Below are positions 31,999-43,293 of a stretch of 64,000 nt of DNA, in pieces. The notes under the pieces were generated by a model. It saw nothing but the letters and a program-made list of their open reading frames with translations, had not been told where the DNA came from and ran no database searches. Position 1 is the stretch's first letter; every line of letters starts with the position of its first letter. Position numbers and translations under genes: made by a program. Origin of the DNA: Glebionis coronaria. Its lineage: Eukaryota; Streptophyta; Magnoliopsida; Asterales; Asteraceae. The stretch is taken from contig CM046875.1 in assembly GCA_025667525.1 (NCBI GenBank), forward strand, positions 118,534,340 to 118,598,339, in the 5' to 3' direction.

Positions 31999-34900
31999 TG
32001 TGACAATCCGTCAATTTATGGTTGATATTTTATTCTCAATGTTTATTTGAAAACATTATTTTAATGTTACATTATGAACTCACTTATTTTTGGGAAGTAA
32101 TTTGGATTTACGTCTTGAAGTAGCATCGACTACGTCTAAACCGGAGGATTCAACGTTACGTGCTTACGTTTACATACACCGTCTTTGGTGACAGTCCGAC
32201 ATTCAGAAAATAAATTTGTCCATGAATATTATTTTGGAGTTTTAAATTTGAGTTGGTTCATAAACTCACAAATTTACGAGAAGAGATTAGGACTTATGAT
32301 TTTAATTTAACGTCCTTTACGACTAAACCGGAAACCTTAGGATTATGTATTTACGTTTTTGAACTCCGTTTTTGATGAGACAATTTTTATTGGATTCGTT
32401 TTGTGTCGTTGATTCATAATTTATAAAAACGTTTTTCGTGAAACGACCCGAGGGCATGCAAATCGAGGAAACTAGAATCGAGGAATACCCGTAAATTAGT
32501 GAGGTGGGACAAAATACATTATCCCACCCCACTAATACACATGGGATGGCACAACATGACACCACATCAAAGATGTGGCATCATGTTAACTTGTAGCTTA
32601 CAAGTGTAAGCACTAGCTTAACACTTAAGCTAGTTTCTTCCACTCATCCCACAAAAACAACTAGCTACTCATAACCACCATTTTCACTCATGCAAACCAC
32701 TCTCATCCTCCCATTTCTCTCTCAAAAATTCGTCCTACTCTCACCCTAAATAACCCATTTGATCTTGATTTAACCATGAAATCATATGTTATTCACACAT
32801 ATGATGAAAACCCATTGAAGTTATGAAGATTGGAGGTGATCTTAACATGTAAAAAGGAGTTTTCAAGGGAGTTTGGGGCTGATTTCTCAAGGAGTTTTCA
32901 TGAAGAACAAGGGCTGATTTTTGGAGGAATCTACAAATACTTGGTGATCCTAGAAGTGGTGTTGATATCTCATAAGATTGGTTACCCAAAACCATGTCTT
33001 GTTCATCCAAAAGCTCATCATTTCATCATCATGGTGGTATAAAGATTGTTCTCCTCATCCTCTTGTTATTTTGATTATGTAATCATGTATTTTCTTTCCT
33101 ATTGTATATGTATATGATGATTATATGATGATAAAAGTGTTGTGTGGGGATTTGTTGTTGATAAACATGCTTAAAAAGATGTAAGACTATAAGAAACAAG
33201 GCTAAAATCTTGTTTAAATTTGTTGGCTGTATAAAACAGTAAAGAATCAAATGATGAACTGATAAAAATGGCATAGATTAATGGATTTACAGTAAGCTAT
33301 GGGTCTTGTACACATGTGAGAGTTAGCCATGCAATGGAATCATTGTAATGAGTGAGATATGATCAAAACAAGTTTAGAGTACCAATCTGAGTTTACTGTT
33401 TTGGACGATTTTTAGAAAATACTTAGAAGATGATTCAACAGTAGCTATAGAAGAGTTAAATGGAGCACATATCATGTAGTTTATGTGATAAAAATTTGAG
33501 ATTCTATCTCCATATAGAACTCTAGATATGGCAGTTTTGGTGAAGATGAAAATAAAAATCAGATTTTGAGAATTAATGTTTATTATTATTATATAAGCAC
33601 TCAAAATTATATTGTATAAAATGTAAAATAAAAACCCACTAACTTATGGATTTTATTTGTATAAGTATGCAAAAGGTTAAATAAGTGGACATTTTATAAA
33701 AATGGTAACTTGTTAAGTTTTATAAGTTAGAAAACTATAAACATGATTTTTACGACTTTTTCGGCTATTACAGTAAAATTAACGTTTTTGTTAAATAAAA
33801 CGTAGACGGTTGGACCCGTCTAATGTAAACTTTATAAAATTCATATACTGATATATAAACATATATAACAAGTAAAAACCGATAAGACCCGAACTATAGG
33901 ACATACGGACGTTAACGGACTAAATTAACGTTATTGGACTAATAATACAACAAAAATGGACTAAAACACTTATAAACATATTATTGGGCTTAACCCATTT
34001 AGGGCCAACTTGTAAAGTATAGATACTGATAATATAAGTATAACATGGATTAATACAAGTTAAAGAACTTATAATAAGTTTATTGGACCTAAAACACGTA
34101 AATCGGTAAAACTAGTAAACTAGTATAAAAGTTATCGACACATACAACTAAAACGAGTAAATGAGAATATGTAAACCCACTTGATCATCATATATAAATA
34201 ATCATCATATGTATACATAATTGTTATTTTTATAAAGTCATTGGACAAAAGTCTAAGACGAGTATTATTTGTCTAGGTTTCCGTGATTGAAGCACGTACC
34301 GTACGTCCGAATTGCCGATAACCCACCTTCCCACATCAACGTGAGTTCATAGCCTCGCACTCTTTTAAATGTTTTTATGAAATGTTTTATAAACCCGCGA
34401 GGGAGATAACATGTTAGTTTTTATAAAATAGGACACCATTTGTCCCGATTGTTTGTTTATTGATTTAGACCCGAATGATTGAATGACCCGATTGTATGAC
34501 CCGATAAATGATTAAAGGACCCGATAGATGAAAATAAATGGATTATTAAAGTTAGGTTATGTCACTAAAAGTCCCATTAGCATGAATTATGAACTACCGG
34601 GATTTGGTAGACGCTTGTGCATATAATAGTACTATTTGGGGACGATCACCCCAGTTCGCGCCTTGACGGTTGATCCCCGTCGTGCCACATTGATTGGTAA
34701 GCGAATTTATGTATGAGAAGATTTCCATAGCGTGACCTTTGTGATGACACGCTACTTTAGATGGGCAAAATTGGTATCGGGTTAGCTACCCGTTGTTGGT
34801 TTAGTAAGGTAACAATGTCATGCGGCTTATAATAATCCAATCACCGAAATACTACTAGACGCTCTGAATTACGATGTATTGCCTGACTAGCAATACAGGG

Positions 34901-35491
34901 TCATACTATTGATATTATGTTCGTGTTTTGGTTTTCATAACCATATTCATATAACGGTTTTTATTTTCATACAACGTTATAAGACGTATTGTATGATATT
35001 TTTGCGACATTGGCTCGTATAATGATTTTTAAGGCAAATGCCTATATTATGATTTTGATGAAGATTTGTATAAAATGACTTTGGCTATTTTATGGCCTAT
35101 TAAAATGATTTGTACAAAATGATTTTCAGTAATAATTTTATACTGATATTATATTGATGGATTTTATTAAACTCTATGAATTCACTCGGCGTTATCGCTG
35201 ACCTTTTCTTTTAACATGTTTTATCTCAGGTACTTGAAGGTAATTCTCGGGAAGACGACAAGAATTCATGGCCCGCACTTAAACAATATTTTCCATTCAA
35301 ATACTTTGTAAAAACTTTGTATGAAATAATATGACTTGGGACCGATGTAACTTTGATATTTATGAATGGAAATGATTTATTATTAAACGACGCGATTTTT
35401 ATGCGTTGTCTATGATGTGAGTAATGTGCTATCCCGTAACACCAACGAGTCTTCCGCTGTATTAAGTTGTATAAAATTTGGGGGTGTTACA
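31999..35491 (+). repeat. E5 3' LTR
   Basis: Same length as the 5' LTR. It ends GGGTGTTACA at 35491 and is followed by the ATGTA duplication. Confidence 0.94.
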
Positions 35492-35496
35492 ATGTA

Positions 35497-36250
35497 TGTA
35501 CGCGCGCGAGTGCGCATACAATTAAAATCAAGGAATGAGGTAGGAGACCTCGGTCGACTTTGAGAGGAAAGGGATTATCCCTCTCGAGGTGCAATATTAA
35601 AAAGCTACAAAAATATATACTTAGTACTACTTGAGTTGGCAAACCAATAATCAGTCGTCCCTCTCAATATACGCACAAGCAAGCGGGAAAACGAGGTAGC
35701 ACAAAGCACTTAAAAACCTTTTTCCTTAAACGGCCTTTTATAGCGCGTCGCCTTATACCCACCTTATAATTTGTATAAATCGAGTTCAAACGTCTTACTA
35801 GTATTTATTTTGCCTTGATTTTTTGTTTAGGATTCGAATACAATAGTTAGATGATGAAATCCCAACTAAGGTCTTATTTGTAAATAGGTAAATTAATTGT
35901 GCTACGTAATATAATATAGTAAAAGAAAATTCTTTTTGTATTTTTTTAAGAAAAATATATATTCACAATAAAAACGAAAGAAATCGAAATAAGAAAAATA
36001 ACAATAATACGTAATATTTTTGGTGTAATACTTTAGGAAAAGTATTACTTTTGGATTTTTTTTTAAAACTTTTGGTGCAAATCTTAGGAAAGAGTTAGCT
36101 TTTGTGATTTTTAATTTTTTTTTTGTATTTTTAAGTTTTTGATTTTTTTTTATGTTTTTGATTTTTTTTGCAAGAAAAGTAACGTTCAAAATTGAACGGA
36201 TCCCAAAATCCAAACGTCTCACGAAAATCGTCAATCGTAACGAGCGAAGC
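35497..36250 (-). other. E4 5' leader
   Basis: Noncoding. The core at about 35630-35815 is shared with the leaders of E1 and E2. On the minus strand a TATAAAAGG word lies at about 35734-35742, at the same place as in E2. The 142-codon frame 35902-36330 (minus) is Lys/Asn/Phe-rich from AT-rich DNA and crosses the PBS into the LTR, so I do not call it a gene. Confidence 0.72.
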
Positions 36251-36266
36251 GGCAGCGGCGCCAATT
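36245..36266 (-). other. E4 primer-binding site (tRNA-Asp type)
   Basis: The minus strand reads TTGGCGCCGCTGCCGCTTCG a few bases after the LTR end. It matches the E1 and E2 sites over TTGGCGCCGCTGCCG or nearly so. Confidence 0.78.
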
Positions 36267-36837
36267 TAATGTTGGTATTTTTGTGTTCAATTAAGTTCGT
36301 TTTCCTCGACTCACTCGAATTGATTTCCAATTAAACGTAAGATTAATTGTTCTTGGTAAAACGTACTCTTTTTGGTGTTTTAAAAACTTTTAAGAAAAAC
36401 TATTTAATTAAAAACTAATTAATCTAATTAAAAGGAAAATCGTTAATTAAAAATACTTGATTAAAACTAATTAACTATTTTAAAACTATTTAAATAAATT
36501 TGAATACTAATTTAAAATAAAACTTAAATCTAATTAATTTTATTAATTTCTACTAAAACTTTTTTAAATGAAATCTATTTAAAACTATTTTTAAATAAAA
36601 CTAAATTAATTGAAAACTAATTTAAAAAATAAATAAATTTGAAAACAATTTAAATTTCTAAATAGTAATTAAATATTTTTATTTTTTTATTTTTTTAAAA
36701 CTTTATAAAAGAAAACTTATATAAAACTTTAATTAAAATTAATTAACCAAACTTATAATTAAACCTATTAATAAAACTGACAACCTTAATTAACCTATTT
36801 TAATTAAATAAAGCGTAACAAAACACAAATAAGGGTC

Positions 36838-36910
36838 AAGCCGAGACGGTTAACTTGCTGGGCTGTTGAGCTAAAGGTCAGGGGTTCGAGACCCAGCATG
36901 GACGATTTTT
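36838..36910 (+). other. tRNA-like block with Pol III boxes in the E4 right LTR
   Basis: A box 36838-36849, B box GGTTCGAGACC 36883-36893, TTTTT 36906-36910. TGCTGGG and CCCAGCA in this copy are perfectly complementary, one base better than in the left copy. Confidence 0.62.
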
Positions 36911-37809
36911 GTTTATATTTTTTTTTTATTTTTAGAAAATTTAAAAATGAAGGCAGATAAAACCACTCAGACCAAATGGGTTTGAGCTTAATACAGATAA
37001 GCTATAATAACAATATAAGCAACAAATAAGAAAACCCAAATCAAATAAGCTAGACTAAAAAAATAAGCAAATAAAGTTAAAACTAGAAATAAGCTAGTCT
37101 AAATTAGAACAAAATCAAATAAGCCGCCTTAGAAACTAATCAATAATAAGCAGATAAATATAAGACTTAAAAAATAAACAAATCAAACAATAACTGAAAT
37201 AAGCAAATCTAAGGAAAACTCAAATACTAAATCAACAAACTCAAATCCAAAAAAAAAAAGTAAACTAAGCAGATCCAACAAACTCAATATCCAAACAGTA
37301 ATACAATTTAAACAAAACTTATAAATCGAAACTTAAGCAAACATAAAAATTAATCTAAAAACTTAACATAACAATAAAAAAAGGGAAAGAACCTGGTGAC
37401 GAATCCTTTGCGACGAAGGATGGGCGTTGAGCCTCCTTAATATCTAAACCAAAACCGACTCCTTAACCATCAACACATTCATCACCGAAAAACAAAACAG
37501 CAACACTATCTTCGAACCAATAATCAACTCTACTAATAGAACCAGTTTTAATTTAAAACTTCCAGTGGGGAAGTTTTTTCTACCAAGATTTACTTAATAT
37601 TATTTAATCCAAAAACAGATAAAAAAACTAAATAGTAGGAAACTTTAAATAATTAAAGAGACAATATTAAACTAAATAAAACTTTTATTAATAACTGAAA
37701 TTTGATTACAAAACTGAAAAGAAAAATTACAATAAACCTAAAATCTAATATTTGCATAAAATAAAATTAAAATAAAAAATGGCACACCCTAACAATACAG
37801 ATTGAGGGG

Positions 37810-37817
37810 TTTTTATA
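37810..37817 (-). promoter_or_regulatory. TATA box of the E4 5' LTR
   Basis: The minus strand reads CTATAAAAACCCC. As this is the 5' LTR on the minus strand, this is the copy that would drive E4 transcription. Confidence 0.62.
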
Positions 37818-38886
37818 GGAAAACCCTAAAAACTCTCTTGGTGAACTTGGTGATCACGTCTTGCAATCAGGGCCGTCCAACCTTCTCTTCTCTTCTCTTT
37901 CTTCAATCAACGGTTGAGATAAACATCATCCTCACACGGATTGCCAGGATGGATGAAAGTGTGTTTGTTGTGTTTGTTTCCTGCTGACTTGTCTTGATTT
38001 GATTGGAGAAATGGTTGTGGTGATTAGTTACAACCAATCAGAAAAGGTGAAGGAGCCACGTAGATGATGAGGACCACATCGTGTTCTTCCCGAAATAAGG
38101 GGGAATTAATCACCTTCGTGTGAATCACACGAATCAAGCAAAAGCCCCAATTTTAATTGGGTAATTTTTGTGATATAGGTGAATTAGGGTTTGGGATTGG
38201 GTAAAAAAGAAACTGTGTTTATTTTTTTGGTGAGAGAGAGGGTGATACATAGAATGTATCGAAGGAATAATAAAGAGTGTGTAGGTGAGGGTTGACCAGG
38301 GTAAACACAAAACAAAGTTTATAACTTTTTTTTTTACCGTCCCTTATTTAGCAAATGGGCTTGGCCCTAAACAATTTTTAACCGTATCTCCTTTTCTTTG
38401 TGCAAATGGGCTTGTGCCTTAAAATTAAATTCCCATTCGTTTATTGTTATTGAATTGGGCCATTTGGGCTTTTGTTGTGAAAAATGGAAAACAAGTTTTC
38501 ACTTTTGGGCTTTTTGAGCCCAATACCCAAATGTGGGACCCACTTGGCCCAAATGTCTTCATAAATATCAAATCCGCTAAAAACGAACTCGATTTTGGCT
38601 TCGTTGATCATTTCTTCTGAACTCGTGTCGATTTTGTCGGCTTTCGTGATCTTTGGTTCACTTTTGGTTTCTTGACTTTGTCTTTGTCTCTTTCTTGGAC
38701 TTTTCTTCAACATTTGACCGTGAAATCCCGTGGTTTCTTTCCTTTTGTTCTTTTGTACCTACTTCACACAAAAAAACACAAAACCACGCGTAATTCCAAC
38801 TTTTACGATATTAAACACATGATTAGGTCTTGTTTTTCTTTGATTTTACTGGTAAAAGGATAAGTGTTTACACACTTATTAAGCTC

Positions 38887-40166
38887 ATTATGTATCTGTC
38901 CGCTCTACATGGAGCAATAAGTGCAGTACTGATGACGGACAGGGATACAGTCCAGAATCCGGTCTACTTCATAAGTAGAACTCTACAAGGGCGGAGCTGA
39001 ATTATTCCTCTATGGAGAAGTTGGTTTTGTCATTGGTATACGCCACGAAAAGGTTACGCCGATACTTTCAGGCGCACCAGATTGTGGTTATCACTGATCA
39101 GCCAATAAAACAAATCATATCCAAGCCAGACGTGGCCGATAGGCTACAGAAGTGGAGCATTCTACTAGGAGAGCATAACATCTCCTATAGACCAAGGACA
39201 ACGGTCAAAGGCCAAATCTTGGCAGACTTCCTAATTGAGAAGCCAGAAGAGGACGGACCAGTAATACAACGAGAGGAAGCTCCAGCAGAACCATGGGTTT
39301 TGTTCACTGACGGATCTTCGTGCAAGGACGGGTCAGGAGCTGGCCTTATCCTCACAAATCCGGAAGGAATGGAGTTCACCTACGCCCTGCGTTTTGAATT
39401 CACAACCACTAATAATGAGGCAGAATATGAAGCGTTGATCGCGGGTTTAAAAATCACCGCTAGAATGGGAGTCCGCAACCTTGAGGCTTACGTGGACTCA
39501 CGGCTTGTCGCGAACCACATTCTAGGAGGTTACATAGCCAAGGAAGATAACATGGTTCGATACTTGGAGAAAGTTAAATCACTCATAGCTACTTTCAGCA
39601 AGTTTTCTATCAAGCAGGTACCAAGAGGTGAAAACAAGAAGGCGGATGCGCTTAGCAAGATTGCGTCTACAAGTTTCGCCCACTTATCCAAGCAAGTCTT
39701 GGTAGAAATACTAAAGGAAAAGTCTATAACGGGAGGGGAAATCGCAGCCATAGTTGAGGAAGATGGACCTACATGGATGACCCCGATAATTAGCTATTTA
39801 ACTGATGAAACCCTTCTGGATGATGAAAAGGCAGCACGACGTATCATAAGAAAGTCGCAGCACTTTGAGCTTCGAGAAGGTATTCTGTACAAGCGTTCCT
39901 TCTTACAGCTGTGGTTGCGATGTGTCGGGCCACGCCAGGCTACCTATGTGATCAGTGAGATACATGAAGGGTCATGCGGTATGCACGTAGGTCCCCGATC
40001 CGTAGTAGCATGGGCTCTACGCACAGGATATTATTGGCCTACTATGCGTAGGGATGCACGTGACATGATTCGTAAATGCAGTGATTGCCAAGTGCACAGA
40101 CCAGTACCGCGACATCCGCGGCAAGAACTGACACCCATCACATCCCCATGGCAATTATATAAGTAA
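38887..40166 (+). pseudogene. pol: E3 RNase H, archaeal-type RNase H and integrase zinc region
   Basis: The frame continues from RPKEEL at 15350. A one-base loss near 38989 shifts the first RNase H; from 39012 a 384-codon frame is open. The first RNase H spans to about 39240 and seems to have lost its usual catalytic set, as in other dual-RNase H elements. The second has all four acidic residues in context: VLFTDGSSCKDGSGAG, TNNEAEYEAL, YVDSRLVANH and KKADALSKIAS (39290-39675). The integrase zinc region follows (HEGSCGMHVGP... CSDCQVHRP, about 39965-40100). A TAA at 40164-40166 falls just before GIDIAGPFP. Confidence 0.9.
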
Positions 40167-41006
40167 GGGATTGACATCGCAGGACCTTTTCCCATGGCTA
40201 CAGGGGGAGTTAAGTTCTTGATCGTCGCAATGGATTACTTTACACGATGGATAGAAGCTAAAGCGGTTAAATCCATTACGGGCAAGCAGGTTAAAAAGTT
40301 TGTTTGGGAAAACATTGTGTGCCGTTTTGGCTTACCAGGAGAAATCATCTTGGATAACGGGAAGCAGTTCGCGGATAATCCATTCAAGGATTGGTGCGCG
40401 GCATTGAATATCACGTGGCGCTTCGCATCTGTTAAGCACCTGCAGACCAATGGTCTTATGGAACGGGCAAATAGAAGCTTAGGTGAAGGCATCAAGGCAC
40501 GCTTGGATGAACGAAGTGCCAAGTGGGTAGATGATTTGCCGCATGTTCTATGGGCGCATAAGACTATGATTAAAACAGCCCATGGGGACACTCCATTCAC
40601 GCTGGCCTACGAGACCGAGGCTATTATACCAGCAGAGATTGGAATGCCGACCATCCGCACGGCGGAGGTTAATGTTGTCACGAACGATGAGCAACTCCGG
40701 ATTAATCTGGACTTGTTGGAGGAAAAAAGAGAACTAGCGGCTATTAATGAGGCCAAGTCCAAGGCACGGATGAAGGCTTATTACGATGCCAAGGTTAAAG
40801 GTGTTTCCTTTCGACCGAGGGATTTTGTTTATCGTGCTAACGAGGCAAGTCGCGCGGAGAATACAGGAAAGCTGGGCCCCAAGTGGGAAGGGCCGTATGA
40901 GGTTATGGAAGCCTTAGGACTGGGTGCGTACAAGTTGCGTGACATGGATGGTCGTGACCTGAAACGTACATGGAATATCTGCAACCTTAAAAAATGCTAT
41001 ATTTGA
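40167..41006 (+). pseudogene. pol: E3 integrase core and C terminus
   Basis: Same frame as the previous piece, separated by one stop. The catalytic triad is present: Asp in AMDYFTRWIEAK, Asp in ILDNGKQFADN and Glu in LQTNGLMERANRS. The C-terminal part has RPRDFVYRANEASR, GKLGPKWEGPYEV and ends KRTWNICNLKKCYI at a TGA. This is the best-kept enzyme in the window. With the upstream stops it cannot be made as one protein. Confidence 0.9.
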
Positions 41007-41711
41007 AAGGCTACGGCTTCCGCATGGACACTTCGCTATAATTGGCTTCAATGAAGATCCATGTATTTTTTGTTTTCATGCTTTCTAGGTTCTATTTGTT
41101 TTAGGATTTTCATTCTTGTCAAAAAAATCGTAACGTTCTAATAAAATGTCATGGTGCCTAGCTAGCTCCGCGGCTCGTTCTTGTGCAAATTATTGTCATG
41201 TCTTTTAGATTCCTTGTGCAAATTATTGTCTTATAGATTTAATTATTATTTCTGTCGTATACTATCTCTTATTCATATGCATTCATTCAAAACGTACATG
41301 TACTATTCACTCCCAGGCGGGGTAAGAGGATTAAGTGAACCTAATAATTCAACTTGTCGCATAAGAGGGATGCAACCCCAGTGGCGCGGATCATGTATCC
41401 TTTCTAGACACCTTATTTACAAGACGTTGTAATAAGTTTCCGCATGCCGTACTTACATGGTATCGGACATGCTAAAGACACACGCTGCACGTCTAGTGAA
41501 ATATAGAATTAGTTTTATTCTTTATAAGCCGTGACATGTCATGCAACATAGATACACGATATCTAAAGAAAATAAACAAGTTTCAAGTTCAATACACAAA
41601 ATGGCCGTGGTCACCACGGACTTATATATATAAAGTTCTAATATTATGAATTCTAGTCGTGTACATGCACGGACGAATAAAGTACAAAGATACAAATGTT
41701 TACAAGGTAAA
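41007..41711 (+). other. E3 spacer between integrase and antisense gene
   Basis: No coding seen. On the minus strand AATAAA at 41519-41514 lies about 195 bases after the antisense gene stop and could be its polyadenylation signal. Confidence 0.55.
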
Positions 41712-43293
41712 TTACAAAGGAGGTAGGAACTCTCCTATTTCCCTCTTTCCTTCGGCAATCAGGGCACGGAGGACCTCGCCGCGAGCATCTTTCTGACCCT
41801 GCGCCCTAGTCATATTGGCATCCAACGCCTCGGCTAAGAGTTTCTCACCTTTCATCACCTTCGAAATAGTGTCGTATGTGGGCAGGGTTAGTTGGATGGG
41901 GTCGGTTGTGAGCTTGGACATGACCGCCTCGTTGGAAGCATCCTTTAGCGACTCAAGATCATCTAGGAAGGAGTGCTGGATTTCCCCAAGGGCGGCCATG
42001 GAGGCGGTCATCTTATCTTCTGCTCCAGGATTATGGTAGGCTTGTTGGGAGATGTCTTCATTTTTGCTTATCAATTCTACAGCCTTAATCAAACCCTCGT
42101 GCCTACCACGGTTAATGTCGTCTGATACAACATCCGCAAAAGCCTACACAAAATGAGGAGCCTTCGTTACCTAGGTCACGGAGAGGCGCATCCCATGGCC
42201 CACCATCCATCTACGCCCGGCTATGGCCGTGAGCAATGGAGGGCACAACACTTCGGCCCAGTCCGTCGCTATCCTGTTCAGCTCTCCCTCTGCTACCGTG
42301 GCTCGCTCTTCCATGACAATCTGTGCCTGGGTGAGTTCTTCCTTGAGCGTATCGCATTCTTGAGCAATGGTGAAGGCTTGTTCTGTTACGGCTTTGGCGG
42401 CGGCCTCGGCTGCGGATACCTGTAAATAATACTTGGAATTACTACAAGACAGGATGGGTCTTATGTGAACAATGAGTCTCAATAAAGGCGTGTGCCTTCT
42501 CATTAGATGCAGCTAAGAGGGCTTCCAGCTCAGCAATGCGCTCCTCGCGGGCATTGGCGTGGTTGGCCTGTTCCTTAATTGTCGATTCCGCTACAACCAA
42601 GGCTGCCTGCAAAGAGGTTATAGTCTTCTCATGTTTTTCCACCAGCTCTTCTCTGCGAGCGATCCTCCTCTCGACGCGACTCACGTTGGCTAAGGCTCCT
42701 TCCAGACGGCGCCGTAGTGCCGCACCAACTGTTACCTGGTGCGCCGTGGCCACATCATACTGCTCCAGCAGTGTCTCGTGTTCGAGTTCATCTAAGTCTT
42801 GTGCCAGTGCTAGAGGGGTTATGTGGTCCATGAATTCCTTGCACTCAGACTCTGCCTCTAGTTTTGTAAGGTTAGACAAGTTCCATGCTGGGCAGAGGTT
42901 GGTGTCCAGACCCTCAGCACGAGGCTCCTCTTCGTGCGTCGAGGGAGGAGATGGGGGCCTCATAGATGTTGTGGGGGAGGGTTCCTTCTCCGCCTCCTTC
43001 TCCTGTGCTACTATCAACGGATACGTCCTGTTATTAAAACACACTTATGAGTTTTTGTTCGTGGATTATATCTTATGGAGTATTGTCGATACTTACGTTG
43101 TGTCAATCATGGGTTTCGTGGTAGAAGGATCGACGACACTTACAGGAGTTGCCTACCAGACCTGGTCATCTACTTGCGACGCGGGGTTGCCTTAGGGCAT
43201 GGTGGTGCTGCTTCCCTCTTGGAACTGCGGGTGGTCAGGCCTCAGTTTCTTGGGAGAAGCATTATGTTCCCCTGCCTCAGCCTCAACATTTTT
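41712..43293 (-). pseudogene. E3 antisense gene, C-terminal half (coiled coil)
   Basis: The second half of the antisense gene that starts at 56674, cut off by E6. Pieces are 43293-43097, 43027-42480, about 42419-42171 and 42143-41712. The first ends at a GTAAGT donor. The 43027 piece holds a strongly helical, charged segment with long heptads (ARREELVEKHEKTITSLQA, AREERIAELEALL). The 42419 piece continues it (AAEAAAKAVTEQAFT, LKEELTQAQIVMEER). The last is ADVVSDD...KREIGEFLPPL and stop. A TAG in the 43293-43097 exon breaks the frame once. Plant Tat elements commonly carry such an antisense ORF; its role is not known to me. Confidence 0.75.
43028..43096 (-). other. Intron in the E3 antisense gene
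   Basis: On the minus strand the donor is GACACAAC|GTAAGTATCG at 43096 and the acceptor TTTTAATAACAG| ends at 43028. It is 69 bases and AT-rich. Removing it joins PMIDTT and YPLIVAQEKEAEK in one frame. Both sites are near consensus. Confidence 0.72.

Larger units (their letters stand above)
23219..35491 (+). mobile_element. E5: decayed Tekay/Del-like gypsy element, + strand, in E4 gag
   Basis: Two LTRs of exactly 3493 bases (23219-26711 and 31999-35491), TSD ATGTA (23214-23218 and 35492-35496), ends TGTGACAATCC and ...GGGTGTTACA. A tRNA-Met-type PBS follows the left LTR and a purine tract precedes the right one. The 5.3 kb interior has no intact ORF, but remnants of RT, integrase and an integrase C-terminal (chromodomain-like) end can be read. 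By eye the LTRs are about 99% identical, the closest pair here, fitting its deepest position in the nest. Confidence 0.92.
15351..38881 (-). mobile_element. E4: pol-less Athila-like element, minus strand, in E3 pol
   Basis: LTRs are 15351-17956 and 36267-38881, with AGCTC on both sides (15346-15350 and 38882-38886). The PBS is beside the right LTR and the purine tract beside the left, so it reads on the minus strand. It encodes gag and protease with an acidic tail, then 2 kb of noncoding DNA, and no pol. E5 is inserted near the start of gag. Without E5 it is about 11.2 kb. Its interior resembles E2 but its LTRs are of a different family. Confidence 0.92.
36267..38881 (-). repeat. E4 5' LTR (right copy)
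   Basis: The 2615 bases match 15351-17956. Ends are TAATGTTGG and CACTTATTA. It contains a tRNA-like block (36838-36910) and a TATA box at 37810-37817. Confidence 0.92.

Noticed and set aside
35902..36330. 142-codon minus-strand ORF
   Set aside because: It crosses the E4 primer site into the LTR and its Lys/Asn/Phe composition only reflects AT-rich DNA.
42144..42170. 27-base GT...AG gap in the E3 antisense gene
   Set aside because: Too short for a plant intron; the true boundary is probably elsewhere or decayed.
42420..42480. Possible further intron in the antisense gene
   Set aside because: There is a fair acceptor (TTTACAG, ending 42420) but no convincing donor in frame, so I did not list it as a feature.
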